Source: Excoecaria cochinchinensis (lineage: Eukaryota > Streptophyta > Magnoliopsida > Malpighiales > Euphorbiaceae). Taken from it: 64,000 nucleotides of DNA. The notes below the pieces were generated by a model. That model had not been told where the DNA came from. It saw only the letters and a list, made by a program, of their open reading frames with translations, and did not search any database. Of the stretch, positions 35,120 to 47,424 are shown piece by piece. A program made the position numbers and the translations under genes. Position 1 is the first letter of the stretch; each line of letters starts with the position of its first letter. The stretch is taken from positions 14,385,501-14,449,500 of the forward strand of contig CANTUQ010000058.1 in the NCBI GenBank assembly GCA_947683425.1, given 5' to 3'.

Positions 35120-36980
35120 ATGAGCCTACCTCCTTCTTCATTTCCTTCAATGAAACCTCCCAGAGGAAAGCTACCTCTCTCTATCGTCGCCATTCTCATT
35201 TGTGGTTTCGCATTTCTTGCTCTCTTATACGCAGACACTTCCAGATCCTTTTTCAAACTTAAATCCTGTCCTAGGCGAAATGCCGCTAAGAAAAGTAAGT
35301 AACCTGTTATTAAATACGAGCAGATTTTACTCTGGTGGTCAGTGCTCGTTTAAAATTACAAAAAGTCTAGATTTTGGATCCTCTTTTTGACAGTAGGCGA
35401 ACCACAAATGTCAGGAGAAGGAACCGAAATCTATACTTTTCATAATTTTAAACGAGACACCATGCTAAAATGTATACCAAAATAAAGAATTAGTTACACT
35501 ATCTTCCATTTGTTTGTCTATGTGGAACAGGAGATAAAACTGCAGAGAATAATGTTAAAAGCTTTGAAATGGATGACAGATTCGAGTTCGATCCAGAAGA
35601 ATGCAGTGTTAATACAGGAAAGTGGGTGTTTAACAAATCCATGAAGCCTTTATACTCAGACAGAAGCTGTCCATATTTGGATAGGCAAGTTTCTTGTGTT
35701 AAAAATGGCCGCCAAGATTCTGATTATCGTCGCTGGGAATGGCAGCCTGATGACTGTACTTTGCCAAAGTAAGGAAGACAAAAATTAACTACTTAATAAA
35801 ACGTTGTATATATGCAAGAACATAGTACTTATTATGATATTAATCTGTAGATTTAATCCAGAGGTTGCTCTTAACAAAATACGAGGGAAGAGACTGCTAT
35901 TTGTTGGGGACTCATTACAAAGAGGTCAATGGCAATCATTTGTGTGTTTAGTTGAATGGATTATACCTGAAGATAAGAAATCTATGAAGAGGGGACGATC
36001 TCATTCTGTCTTCAAAGCCAAGGTACGTCAATTCAATGAGTAAGATTACAATTCAAAAGTAATTAAATAATTGTGTTGGAGTAATTAATTAATAAAATTT
36101 GGTTGATATCAGGAATATGATGCCACCATTGAGTTTCATTGGGCTCCATTTCTAATTGAGTCCAATACTGATCTCAAAATCATAGCAGATCCAAAGAAAA
36201 GAATTATGAAAGTGGACTCAATTGAAAATCACGCCAAACATTGGGTAGGAGTTGATATTCTTGTTTTTAATACTTATGTTTGGTGGATGAGTGGTCTCAG
36301 AGTCAATGCTCTGTAAGTTCTCTTTCTACCCATTATCTTAAATCATTACGAACCAATTCAATTATATTATTAGGCTCATATAATTAATGATTAAAATCCA
36401 AATGTGCAGATGGGGTTCATTTGCAAATGGATTAGAAGGATATGAAGAATTGGACACACCAGTTGCTTATAAACTAGGTTTGAAGACTTGGGCCAATTGG
36501 ATAGACTCAAAAATTAACCCCAACAGCACTCGTGTCTTCTTTACTACGATGTCGCCTACACATACAAGGTTTTAGTCTCTATATTTTAGTCTTAAATTAA
36601 AATGCTAAAGAACATGCACTAACTAGACAGCATGGGAATGTGACAGAAGCGAAGATTGGGACAATCCGAAAGGGTTAAAATGTTTCAACGAAACAAAGCC
36701 AATAATGAAGAAGAAACACTGGGGGAGTGGGTCGGATAAAAGAATAATGAGTGTGGTGGCAAGAATCATAAGAAAAATGAAAACACCGGTTACTGTCCTA
36801 AACATTACCCAATTATCAGAGTATAGAATAGATGCTCATTCATCGGTGTACACGGAGACAGGTGGCAGATTATTGACAGATGAAGAAAAGGCAGATCCAC
36901 TGCATCATGCAGATTGTATACATTGGTGCTTGCCTGGAGTTCCTGATACATGGAATCAAATCTTTCTTGCTTATTTATAA
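35120..36980 (+). CDS. TRICHOME BIREFRINGENCE-LIKE (TBL) polysaccharide O-acetyltransferase
   Basis: Six exons: 35120-35294, 35531-35768, 35851-36022, 36113-36312, 36410-36568 and about 36631-36980. The product starts with a Pro/Ser-rich tail and one membrane anchor (LSIVAILICGFAFLALLYA), giving a type II Golgi topology. The TBL domain follows: CSVNTGKWVFNKSMKPLYSDRSCPY, the GDS motif in RLLFVGDSLQRGQW (Ser about 159), NTYVWWM, and near the C-terminus DCIHWCLPGVPDTWN, the DxxH motif. Ser of GDS and Asp/His of DxxH form the catalytic triad. The sequence looks like the ESK1/TBL29 side of the family, which acetylates xylan, but the substrate is inferred. Introns 1-4 join in frame. The exon 5/6 junction does not: the donor after ACAAG (36568) and the only nearby AG acceptors (36626, 36630) leave the frame shifted. 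Either splicing is unusual or this allele is damaged. Confidence 0.85.
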
Positions 36981-37430
36981 GTCTCAAATTTCTATTCAAA
37001 ATCAATTCTCCATGTACTCTTGTTTCATCAATTGTATACATTATCTGTTCTTTTTTTATATACATACAAAGAAATTCTTTTGATGGATGCTCTAATTCAT
37101 TTTTTGTCCATAGTATTAAAGACACTTATTTTTAATGTTAAACCATTCACAAATATCTAGACCTATAAATTTTACACTTTAAATTTCTTGTATGTGTTCA
37201 ATTTTTAGCATAAAATGTATTAAATATCTCACATAAATTGAATATAAAAATATAGTATTTCTTATAACGGTTAGACCAATCCATACTTTCACAAATTAGC
37301 TTTTGAGATTAAGTTAAACTTAAATTCATTTTTTTTACGTGTGGTATCAAAATTCAGTGATGTTGAATCACTTATAAATATCTAATACCACATGTATTGT
37401 AACTAGCCGTTGCGGTATATTTAACATGAA
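36981..37430. other. Region downstream of TBL, no gene
   Basis: Presumed 3' UTR and AT-rich intergenic DNA. Confidence 0.5.
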
Positions 37431-37800
37431 TTAGCTAATTGTCAAGAATTGGGTGGCAAATTGGCCTTTTTGCTGCCCCAACTTTAAATATGTATGGGCA
37501 TTCATGGTAAGAGTACGCGGCTTTGAGTGAACAATTGGCATGCGGGGCAAATTTCAGTGCCAGACTTGAGGAAAATGGGGCTAAAGAGCTTGTGAGGACT
37601 AGAATTTATGATTGGGTCGGGTACGACGGTACGTTTGAGATGCATGGTGGATAATTGGTTGGGAAAATGCGGTAATTACCAAGAGACATTTGCAGATGTC
37701 GGATTTGATAACTGCTTGGTGAAGTGGATCTCCCGCAAATTCTCTGTGTTGCCTTTGAAGCACCTAATTCCAATGTAATTAATTAAATTTGATATAATTA
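37431..37800 (+). other. Degenerate coding-like fragment, unknown origin
   Basis: GC content rises here. From about 37511 one frame reads EYAALSEQLACGANFSARL, then ENGAKELVRTRIYDWVGYDG, up to a TGA at about 37650. After a frame change it reads ETFADVGFDNCLVKWISRKF. There is no start, no splice sites I trust and no recognised domain. It resembles a relic of a gene rather than a working one. Confidence 0.3.
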
Positions 37801-38613
37801 TACTAGCTTTCTATTTAAATTTTCTTCTTTGTAGAATTATAATTTTCTAATTTTATAAAAATAATTAATCAATTTTAACATATATATATATGTAAAAATA
37901 AACTAAATAATATTGAAAATACATAAAAGAAGCAAGGAAAATGGAAAATAAAAAGAAAACGAATCAAGATAGTAATTTATAAAATCCATATTTTATTGTT
38001 TTTGAGAATTCTTTTACATAAGCAGTTGAGAAAAAGAGAAGTAATATATATTTCTAAATTATTTTATAATAACAAGTAAGAAATAAAATCAATTTTAACA
38101 TACTACTCGCAAAATCAATTCAAGCAAACAGGTTTCAAGATCAATGCAGGCTCGATCAAACTTGGCTCTCTATTATATACAGCTTTGTACGGTACATTAA
38201 CTGATCTGGACCGTCCAATTAATTTTGCAAATTATTTTATTTCTGTGGACAGTTCTGATAGCAGGCGCACGGACGTGAACCCCATTTATAGGGTTTCTTC
38301 TCATATCATTTCATTCTCCTGATTTCTTTGATCAGCTTCCAGAAACATCCAGCGCGCAGGCAATAGACCGATTGACGAGCTCCCTAATCGCTTTCGATTC
38401 ATAAATTAGGTAAATTAGCATCTATCAATCTATTTATAAGGTTCAAATTGTGTTTCTTTCAGGTGGAATTCAGGGTTTCCTGAATTGATCGTTCCCTATG
38501 GTTTCTTCGTAGTTGTATTTTTCTTTTTCTTGTTAATTTTCTGTTATTGTTTTATCTTTATGCATAAATGCTAAACTGATTCCCTATCTCTATTAACTCA
38601 AGATCGTAGGGCC
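37801..38613. other. Intergenic region and 5' UTR of the small-protein gene
   Basis: AT-rich up to about 38160, then mixed composition typical of a promoter and leader. A 5' UTR intron (GT at about 38410, AG before the ATG) is possible. Confidence 0.4.
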
Positions 38614-40362
38614 ATGGCGGGTGGAAATTTCATGCAGAGAGTGATATCTTATGTCGTCAATGAGGTTGTCGTCAACGGTCTTGCTAACAGGTATTTGTGG
38701 CATCAATATCTTTCTTATTCGGTATGATTTTTATTGTTTATAGGATATAAAATATGGTGTAATTCATTTAGATAGCTTCTTTCTCTGACCGTTGGAATTC
38801 AGAGGTTTCCTATCGGTTCGTTCCCATTGAAGCGAAAGTTTACTCATTTCTTCTTATTATGTAGTTTTGACTGCAGTGTAAATTTATTGCACTGTGGCAT
38901 CTGAAATATGAGAAGATTTTAATATCAGAGCATCTGTTTTATTTTTCTTTTTTCACTTTTTGGCTGTACATACCCACCCAATGTTTTACTTTGTACCTTT
39001 GAATTATTTTCGTTATGATGTTTTTGCTGGATTTGCTTTGATATTGCCACGAGGGTACGCTCACACACACATGCATGTATGTATGTTCTAATCTTTGTGA
39101 TACAAAATTATATTGAAGTTATGCAAAAGAATTTTTATGCACAATAGATCATTTGGTATGCATCAATTTCTTATGGGCATAATATCTTGGTTCTTATTGT
39201 ACAGCGGATCCTTCTTTGTTTCAGGCATCATCTCTGATTTTATCTTTTGGTATTATGTCAATAATTTATATTTTCATATTGATAGGTACACTAAGATAAT
39301 GTTTTATTCTATTTGTAAGTCTCAAAGCACTCACTCCTTCAGTTTAAAGACTTGTGAAATTGATTAATTGAAGCTTCTCTGATAGGCTGTTTGGACTCGC
39401 CCATGCCTAAACAGTTTGCTCCCTGAAGCGAAAAAGTTTTAAGAACTTCCAATTTATTGGGCCTGCACTGGGTAATGCCACTGCAGGATTGGAAGTTTGA
39501 GAAGATTTCTTCATAAGCTGAGCAATATGTATTTCTGTAATGTTTTTAAACATTCCCTCCGCTACCTGTTTTGTTGCTTTTGAGCAACGGTGCTGATGTT
39601 ATTTGTGTGCTTAGCTGTTGTATTTAAGTGAGGCAACACGTGTTTTAATGAGTCTGTTTATGTTTCAACATGTCAGTAGGAGTAAATTTTCTCTGTCTTT
39701 AATTTCTTGATTCATCCATAAATGTTAATCTTTGTTTAATTGATATCAATTTCTCCAGAACTTCTATTCAAATAGAGAATTTTTGTTTGCCTATTTTTTT
39801 TTATACCCTTTTAGCTATCAAGTTTTGCATGCAAAAGACTCTTGATGCATATAGTCGTCTCAATCTGATGAAGTTGGTGTGGTTAGAGCTCCTGAAAGTT
39901 AAAACAGTCTGAGGCTTTTTCCTTCTTCTTTCCCCATTTATATTGAAACTTAGCAATTTGAAAGTAAAAGATTGTTGCGGTCTTTTTTCTCAATATCTCT
40001 AAATAAAGACATGAGGGTGAGCTTCCATAACTGTGTTATTTCTTTTGTGGTTTCAGCCCTGCATTTCAAAGGTTTGCAGTGAGAACATCTCGGAAGATTG
40101 AGGATATGTCAAAGATTGGTATGTCTGCGTACTTGGAGCTGCAGTTAACCTAACTAATGTGCAATTATACTGAATGTGTTTGGTTAATGGCATGTTAATG
40201 CAGCTGAGAAAAAGAAGCAAGAACTTGCCGAGCAGATGAAAGATCTCTCCAAGAATATCGACGTGAGAAGCTGTTATCGAATTTGATTGATAGCTACAAA
40301 ATCTAAGTTGATTTGCTGCTAATTGTGTGGTTTTTTTCCTGCAGTCATTTAAGCAGCGGTGA
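38614..40362 (+). CDS. Small conserved-looking protein of 71 residues, four exons, function unknown
   Basis: Exons 38614-38690, 40057-40118, 40204-40262 and 40345-40362 join in frame through four perfect GT-AG boundaries and end in TGA. The product begins MAGGNFMQRVISYVVNEVVV, continues with AFQRFAVRTSRKIEDMSK and ends in a highly charged helix AEKKKQELAEQMKDLSKNID then SFKQR. The first 20 residues are amphipathic to hydrophobic and the C-terminal half is likely a coiled coil. A mitochondrial or membrane-associated location is possible but inferred. The ATG sits in a good plant context (GCCATGGCG). Each exon is too short to stand out as an ORF, but the consistent phases and splice sites make the model convincing. 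I do not recognise a named family. Confidence 0.75.
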
Positions 40363-41733
40363 TGCGATGGATTTGCCTTCAGCATCTTACCTCCCCTACT
40401 AAAATGGCCGTCCGAAGAAACAGATGTTTTTGTAATTAAGAGGATATTGATAGCATGGTAGTTGTCAAACTGAGCAAGTTTCTCGTGATAAAATATCCTA
40501 ATTAGAGCATATGAATAGTTCTTCCTTGGACCCTGGCAATGTTGAGAGCTTTGTATTATTTTGAGATGCGAAAGGGACTTGATATCGTTCATGTGCGTTG
40601 GTTGACATTATCAATTAGATATCAAATTGTTTTGAGGGGTTGATTTGTATGCAAAGCAAAGTTAACCTCAAGCTATAAATTGTTTATTATACTTAATGAA
40701 AAATGCCTATATGTAAATCTTGGAAATCATGAACAAGACATGTTGAAAGTGTATGTGGATGCTTCACTTTGGCTGTTTTCAGTCTCTGTTATTATTATTA
40801 TTATTATTATTTTTTCTCTTTTAGTCATCTGTATTCTGGAGTTTTACCAATAGTGCTTTGGTTGTTTCTTAGTAGGGCATGCATGATATAAGCCTTGTAT
40901 CTTTTCTTTGGCACGTAATCAAACACTTCACATAATCATCGTTTTCCTTGTATCTTCTCTTCTGGGCAGTTGAATCATTGGTTTAGTATCAGTCCAGTAA
41001 CAAAAATATTTGATTAGGTCCTGAAAGCCTTTGCTTGGTGTTGGAATATTTTGGATAATAAAGGGGTGTCCAAGAATCGGGTAGCTGGATTGCAGCGGAG
41101 TCTTGATTCTACCAAACTATTTTGTTATATGGAAATAGGTGTGAGATTTTGAGAAGGGCTGTATGTATTTATTTAGAAAATAAATAAATAAATAAATAAA
41201 AAACATTTTATGTATTGGATTCATTTATAAAAAAAAAATTCTTGATTAGGTTTTCATACTTTAATGTGAGATAACATGTAATTTCTCAAAAAAAATATTA
41301 ATGTATATGTGTTTTAATTACCATTAATGGCACACTGTTCTGGCAAAATCTATTTTTGATTCAATTTTTGAATTTTTAAATTTTTTTTATATTTTTTAAC
41401 AACGATAGGAATGTATGTACGCTAATTCCGCTTATAAGGAATTACGTGTTACTTATGTTGAAGTATAGAGAGCTAATAAAAAAAATATATAAATTCAATG
41501 TAGAAATTTAAAAATGGATTTTGCCAAAGGAGAAAAAAGGGATTAAGGTGTATACCATGTAATTTCCACAAAGCTGCCAATCTAAAGCCTATGTGGACCA
41601 GGAATGTGGTTCCTTAAGCCCAAATCTTGAAGCCCATAAGATCTTCATGCATCAGGAGATGCAGACCTGAAAAACCCTTCCATAGGGTTTAATCAAACAC
41701 CAAACGCACTCTAACATCTCCATTCATTCATTA
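40363..41733. other. Intergenic region between the small-protein gene and HCC1
   Basis: Contains the 3' UTR of the upstream gene, an (ATT)n run at about 40790-40811, an (AAAT)n run at about 41180-41200, and the HCC1 promoter. No gene. Confidence 0.5.
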
Positions 41734-44700
41734 ATGGCCACTACACTATCTAGAAATCACAGTCATTTCCGCAATGTCCATCGCTTTATTTATTCTCGCT
41801 TTCCTCGCCAGTTCAGATCCTTAGTGCTGCCACCGCCGCCGCTGGTGCCATCACCGTCGGCGTTCCAGAACCGGAATTTTGCTCTGCTTCGTTCCGTTTG
41901 TTCTCTGTTCTATTCTTGTTATCTTATCATTTAATGCTCTTTCAACTTTATTCCTAAATTCAGTATGATTAATATTTTCCTTTTCTTTCAAATTCGTTTG
42001 ATTAGGTTATACCTGTAGGTTTAGCTGTTCAATCACCGTCAATTTATCAGAGATTTTTATCTACTGGAAGCGCTTCTTCTACTAGCTCAGGAAATTCAAC
42101 AAAAGCTGAAGAAACTAAATCTGATGGAAATGAAAAGTCCGGCGATTCACACCAGGGCAGTGATGCTGGAAAATCTGTACGCGGCGGGGTACTTTTCTTC
42201 CTTCCTGCAAATTTCTATTTATTTTCCTTCTTTGAAAATATTCATTGAATCATTTATTGAGTTACATTTATTATTTCTTTGGTTTTTCGTTTGCAGCCTG
42301 TTTCGTGGTTGAGTTTTCTTCTGTTGTTGGCCACTGGTGCGGGGATAATCATTTACTATGACAGGGAGAAGAAGCGCCACATTGAAGGTAGAGTTCTAAT
42401 GGTGAGTTGGGCATTTGTAGAAAGTGTTTATCTACTTGAAGCAAACTATTATCAGCCTAATAAGTATGGATAGTGAAAGTAATTATGTATGCTGAGGCAA
42501 TGCTCAATTTTTTATTTCTAAGTGGATATAGTGCTTATATTGCATTCGATTGAATCTTTGTTCCATCTTATGGCTTAAAAATGCACCAGCAAAGCCCCCT
42601 CAAAATTATAGCTGAGGCAAATTTGTCATTTTATCAATATTATGATGCAGTTTGGCTCAGCAATAGCTTCTTGTACTACCCATATTTATTAGATTTGTTC
42701 GGTTCCCTTAAGGTAGAATCACGGATTAAGATAAGATAGAATCACGGATTAAGATATATTGCAGTGTTTTCATTTCCATGTCTTGATAAGTTCTTATTCT
42801 TGCAGAAATAAACAAAGCTTCAGAGGCTGTAAAAGAAGGACCATCTGCGGGAAAGGCAGCCATTGGTGGTCCATTTAATCTGATCAATCATGAGGGAAAG
42901 AATGTGACAGAGAAAGAATTTGTGGGAAAATGGACATTGATATATTTTGGCTTCACTCACTGCCCAGATATTTGTCCAGATGAGCTGATAAAGCTAGCTG
43001 CAGCAGTTGATAAAATAAGTGAGTGCTGATGTTTATGGTTGATGCTTTTGGGGAAGTTAATTTATGGTATATAGTTACCAAATGAACTAAGGAAGATATC
43101 AATATTTCGAATATGGAAGAGTATGGTTCATGATAAACACTAATGCTTCATCTGATTCTGCAAGTGCATAAGCACTATACCCATGTTTGTAGGAATCATA
43201 ATGTTAGCTGAATATTATTTTCTGAATTAATTTATTTGGTATTTAGTTCTACCAATAAAAGTCTCATATTAGTTATCACAAAATATGGGCTAGGGTCATG
43301 GCATAAACCAAGATGAAGGCTTCGTGGTACCATGAATTTCTTTAATGGTTGTTAAGATCTCAAGTTGTAAGTAGGGTTATTGTCTTGTCACCTATATTTA
43401 GGACTATTATATGAACTACTTCTAATTTCCTATGGAGGAGTTCTTTTAGCCTTTTGCATTCTAAACTGCTGAAAAGAATATAGATAGGAAAGGAACATTT
43501 GCCTGCAAGTTCAGTTCCGTATTATTTTCTTTTAAATATGTACATAAAGAGTACATCCATAAAGCTGTATTGGTGATTTTCCTTTTTTGTACCCTTGCTT
43601 GTAGAGGAAAAATCGGGGATGGAAGTTGTTCCTGTATTCATCTCTGTCGATCCTGAGAGAGATACTGTTGAGCAAGTGCGTGAATATGTCAAAGGTGCTT
43701 ATTAGCATATTTCTTGGACTACACTATAAGAATGCTGTTCCTGTATTTTACTTGTTATCCAGTTAATGATTCACATTTGTGATTTTATTCTCTGCTGTAG
43801 AGTTCCATCCAAAATTAGTTGGGTTAACTGGCAACCCGGAAGAAATAAGGAAAGCTGCTCGTGCATATCGGGTGTATTATATGAAGACAGCGGAGGAAGA
43901 TTCAGATTATCTGGTTGATCACTCCATAGTCATGTATGTATCTTTTATTGGTATCCCTAATATATATCAACTTATTTTGCATGAAATCATAAGGGTTAAC
44001 AACTTACAAGAATAATCATCGGTACATATCTTTATTCTAGTGTTCTGAGTTTTGGACATAATTATGGGTTTGTGCACATACATAAAATTAGTGATGCTCT
44101 CTGGGCTTTTTCCAATATAAATTGACAACTGTTTTTTGTATTCAACTTTAACATATTTTTAGTTTTTTACAAAATGGCTTTCCTAATTTAGATTTGGAGG
44201 AAGACTGAAATTTGCTTTTACTTTTTCTTTTATGAAACGTTACTTGCTTTCTGGCTTGACCTTAAATTGAACAGTAGACTCATTTATTTTCTCATCACTG
44301 CTGCGAAGCCCATGGTGATAACCCCCCTTCAACTACAAAGTAATCACTGCAATGCCCTTTACTTGGATTACAACACTGTTGTGGCTTTTAGCACTACCCT
44401 TAACCATCATACATTTGTGGCACTGCTGATCTCGCAAGCAATGCAAACATCATGATAGTAGTAATAACAACACTGAACTATCTGCTACCAATGCTGCATC
44501 TACTCCTAGTGCAGCTAAACCTTCTACCAGCACCTGCCTCTCATTGTGATCATCAGTCATATCTAGAGGGAGAATTTTTATTTGTTAATGTTCTATTTTG
44601 TTCATAAGTTAACAATATAGATGTATGATAAGTTAATACTTTTTTAGAGAACAAAAAGAAAAAACAGAGCCTTCTAGCATGTCAGTGAAAAAGAACTAGA

Positions 44701-45097
44701 AATGGATGCAAAAAGAAATGGATGCAAAAAGTTGTTCTCCAAGTCTACAGGCTGTTAGTTTGTAGGGTTGACGTATAATGTTGTTTTATGGAGGCATACA
44801 TATTCTATATAATGTTTCTCACTCAGTTTCTTGTGCGTCTATGCTTTAGAATTTTGGGCTGCACTTTTCAATTTTGGACAGACACTTGTATTACGTGGGT
44901 TATCAACTTCAGATGAAGATCATACCTTGGCAATGCTCATGTTTAGCTTCTATTATCTAACAACGTCTGTAATTTTGCATAGGTACCTGATGGGTCCTAA
45001 CATGGATTTTGTGAAGTTCTTTGGGAAGAACAATGATGTTGATTCGCTGACGGAGGGTGTCATCAAAGAAATAAAGCAGTACAAATCAAAAAAGTAA
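41734..45097 (+). CDS. HCC1: SCO1-type copper chaperone for cytochrome c oxidase, mitochondrial
   Basis: Seven exons (41734-41895, 42006-42188, 42297-42387, 42806-43018, 43605-43694, 43801-43933, 44983-45097) give a 328-aa protein with consistent phases. The N-terminus is basic and rich in Arg, Ser and Phe, as in a mitochondrial presequence. A linker rich in Ser, Gly and Lys follows, then one membrane helix (PVSWLSFLLLLATGAGIIIYY), which anchors Sco1 in the inner membrane. The thioredoxin-like domain carries FGFTHCPDICPDEL, with copper-binding Cys about 198 and 202, and DYLVDHS, with copper ligand His about 287. FISVDPERDT is also typical. Sco1 proteins deliver copper to the CuA site of cytochrome oxidase subunit 2. 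All three copper ligands and the membrane anchor are present, which fits HCC1 rather than the HCC2 type that lacks the cysteines. The last intron, 1.05 kb, is the longest. Confidence 0.95.
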
Positions 45098-47424
45098 ACT
45101 CGATACTGTGCATTATAAATTTGGTTGCAGCTAAATTAATCTTTCCTGCTCGCAAATCGGAGGTGCCTCTTCTTGCTGCGAGCACTTGCCATTTTCTCCA
45201 GATTTTTTTTAGATCATCTAATAGTTCATGGGAGAGTTTATTATATTTATAATCAATCATTGATCTGATAATTGTTTCCATGGGTATAAGTTGCGGCGGA
45301 CATTGAATTAGTTGTTACTCTGCTGTATTGAATATGTCCTGAGAAATACTGAAAGTAATTTGCTCATATGAGAGTAATTTCTCAGAAGATTCTACTCACC
45401 TTCTTCCTTACAAGTAATCATAGTGCTCAGCTTGCGGCCATCTGTCTTTGGCTGCTATGTTCAGAGGTCGAAGGAATAATTTGAATGTTTCATCAAATCG
45501 ATTATAAATAAGTAATACATTCATCTATTAATGTAATTAGTTGTCTAAAAATATGGACGTGTATATGACTTTCATCATGATTAATTAACCAACCCATGTG
45601 TCTGCAAAATTTTACATGTCATCTTTCGTTGAAAATGCTCAGTACTGCATTAAAATGGACTCGAAAGTATACTTGGCAAACGGGTGGGTGGGTTGGGACG
45701 TGATGAATCATAGAGGGGTCAGGAAATCAAATAGTCACTTGTCATTTTTTTTTTTAATTGAAGATTAAAAAATGGCATAGATAATCAACAAAGCCCAAAA
45801 TTATCTTCTAATCGAATGGATGAGGTTCGAATCAATGGAGTGCAGTATTTAATGAGTGCACGGCAGTCCAAGCCACAAACGTGAAGCTGATATTATTGTT
45901 TACTTAAATATTGTATTCCTGGCTGCCTGCCTCGTTCAGATATCAAATATGAGATAATACCCAACAAACACGCTCTGTCTTTTGCCAGTAAAAATAAATA
46001 TATTTGAGGAAGCACCTGAGATTAGGAACTCCTTACAACATGTCATGTTCCTGCATAAATTACTCTTGGTCTGAATGTTCTGTCAACAATAACAAAAAAT
46101 ATTTATTTGCAGCTTAAATGATACAAACTATAATTAATTATCACAAAATTCAAATAATGAGCTCTCATAGACACAAATTCTGCATCCTTACATATTAGGC
46201 TAACAAAAGTTCCTTCTTTGATTTTGATTTCAATTTCACTCTCTAGACGAAGCATTGTATTTATAGTCATATTTCAAGTTGATAAAATTAGCAAAAAACC
46301 AAAAACTTTTAAGAAAATTTATTCAAAAAGAAACAATTCAAACAACTATGCAATATTTCAATTAGGAGAAACTCATATCATGCGATTGAATGTATAGTCA
46401 AATTCAATAATCTCTGCTTGACTTGACTTGAATTTAGTTACTCAATAATTTTCCATCTTAACTTAAATTCTCTTTTTCAATTTTTTGCAAAATGTGTGCC
46501 AAAAACGCTTTTTTCTTAACTTGCAAAATAACAATTGATATCGCAATTATACTTCTTAATGCCAAACTTTTATAATACATTTTAGAAGTGGTGGAGGATG
46601 AAATTTAAATTCTGATTGATGCCAAAAATATTTATGCATTAAATAATACAAACAAAATAAATCAAGGCTGCGAAATATATAAAAATTTGAAAAAAAATAA
46701 TAATAAATTTACACAAAGATCACAAGGACATTTCATTGGTCGGAAAGAAATAAAGTACAGAGCGGAACACACCGAAAATGAAATGAAATGGAGTTGAGAC
46801 AGGTTCCAAGCTAAATATTTTTGTTAATTCCCAATACCAACTAAAGCAATTCACTGAATTGGCTCAATGCAAAACTTTTTCCGGCAAATTTATTAAAAAC
46901 AGAACTATAATTTTGCAATCAAAATTTTATGAAGCATTCTTCTGAAAGACAAGCAAGAGAGAATTATTTCCTTGCCATAATTACATTGCTTATTACATCC
47001 TATGATGTATGATATGATATAACTTAAAACTACATTATCTGATACAAAGAACATCACAGCCATGTCTCAATCCGCATTAGGTTGCCATTTGTTAGTTGTA
47101 ATCTGAGAATTTGAGGATCTCCAAGTAAATAAATATACGGTGTGCTGGTTGACCAAGCCTTGTTCAATTTCACTAGGCGGTGATTGGACGACTGCCATTT
47201 CTCATCACGCAATCTGGAGGAGTATACCTTCACAAAATTGCAGCATGCGAGCAAGCAGAACTTTCTCACTTCCTGAAAATCAAACCCAAATTTGCAGAAT
47301 ATTTAACTAAGTAAAACAAGATAATGCATCTTTGTTATCTTAACATCTGATAGATGAAAGTGATCACCTTAATAATTTTTAATATGATCGCATTAAAAAT
47401 GGAATCCAGACATTTCATTGCCAT
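45098..47424. other. Intergenic region between HCC1 and the AMP deaminase gene
   Basis: The two genes converge here. HCC1 3' UTR comes first, then AT-rich DNA without a recognisable gene or repeat. The AMP deaminase 3' UTR is at the right side, possibly with a 3' UTR intron ending near 47275. Confidence 0.5.

Noticed and set aside
40053..40592. 179-aa ORF on the minus strand
   Set aside because: It is antisense to exons 2-4 of the small-protein gene, which have consistent splice sites and phases; the ORF shows no domain.
44831..45097. 88-aa ORF with a hydrophobic start as a separate gene
   Set aside because: Its second half is the last HCC1 exon (from 44983); the first half is intron sequence.
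47054..47269. Minus-strand 71-aa ORF just after the AMP deaminase stop
   Set aside because: Most likely 3' UTR; no motif, and the deaminase C-terminus is already complete at 47425.
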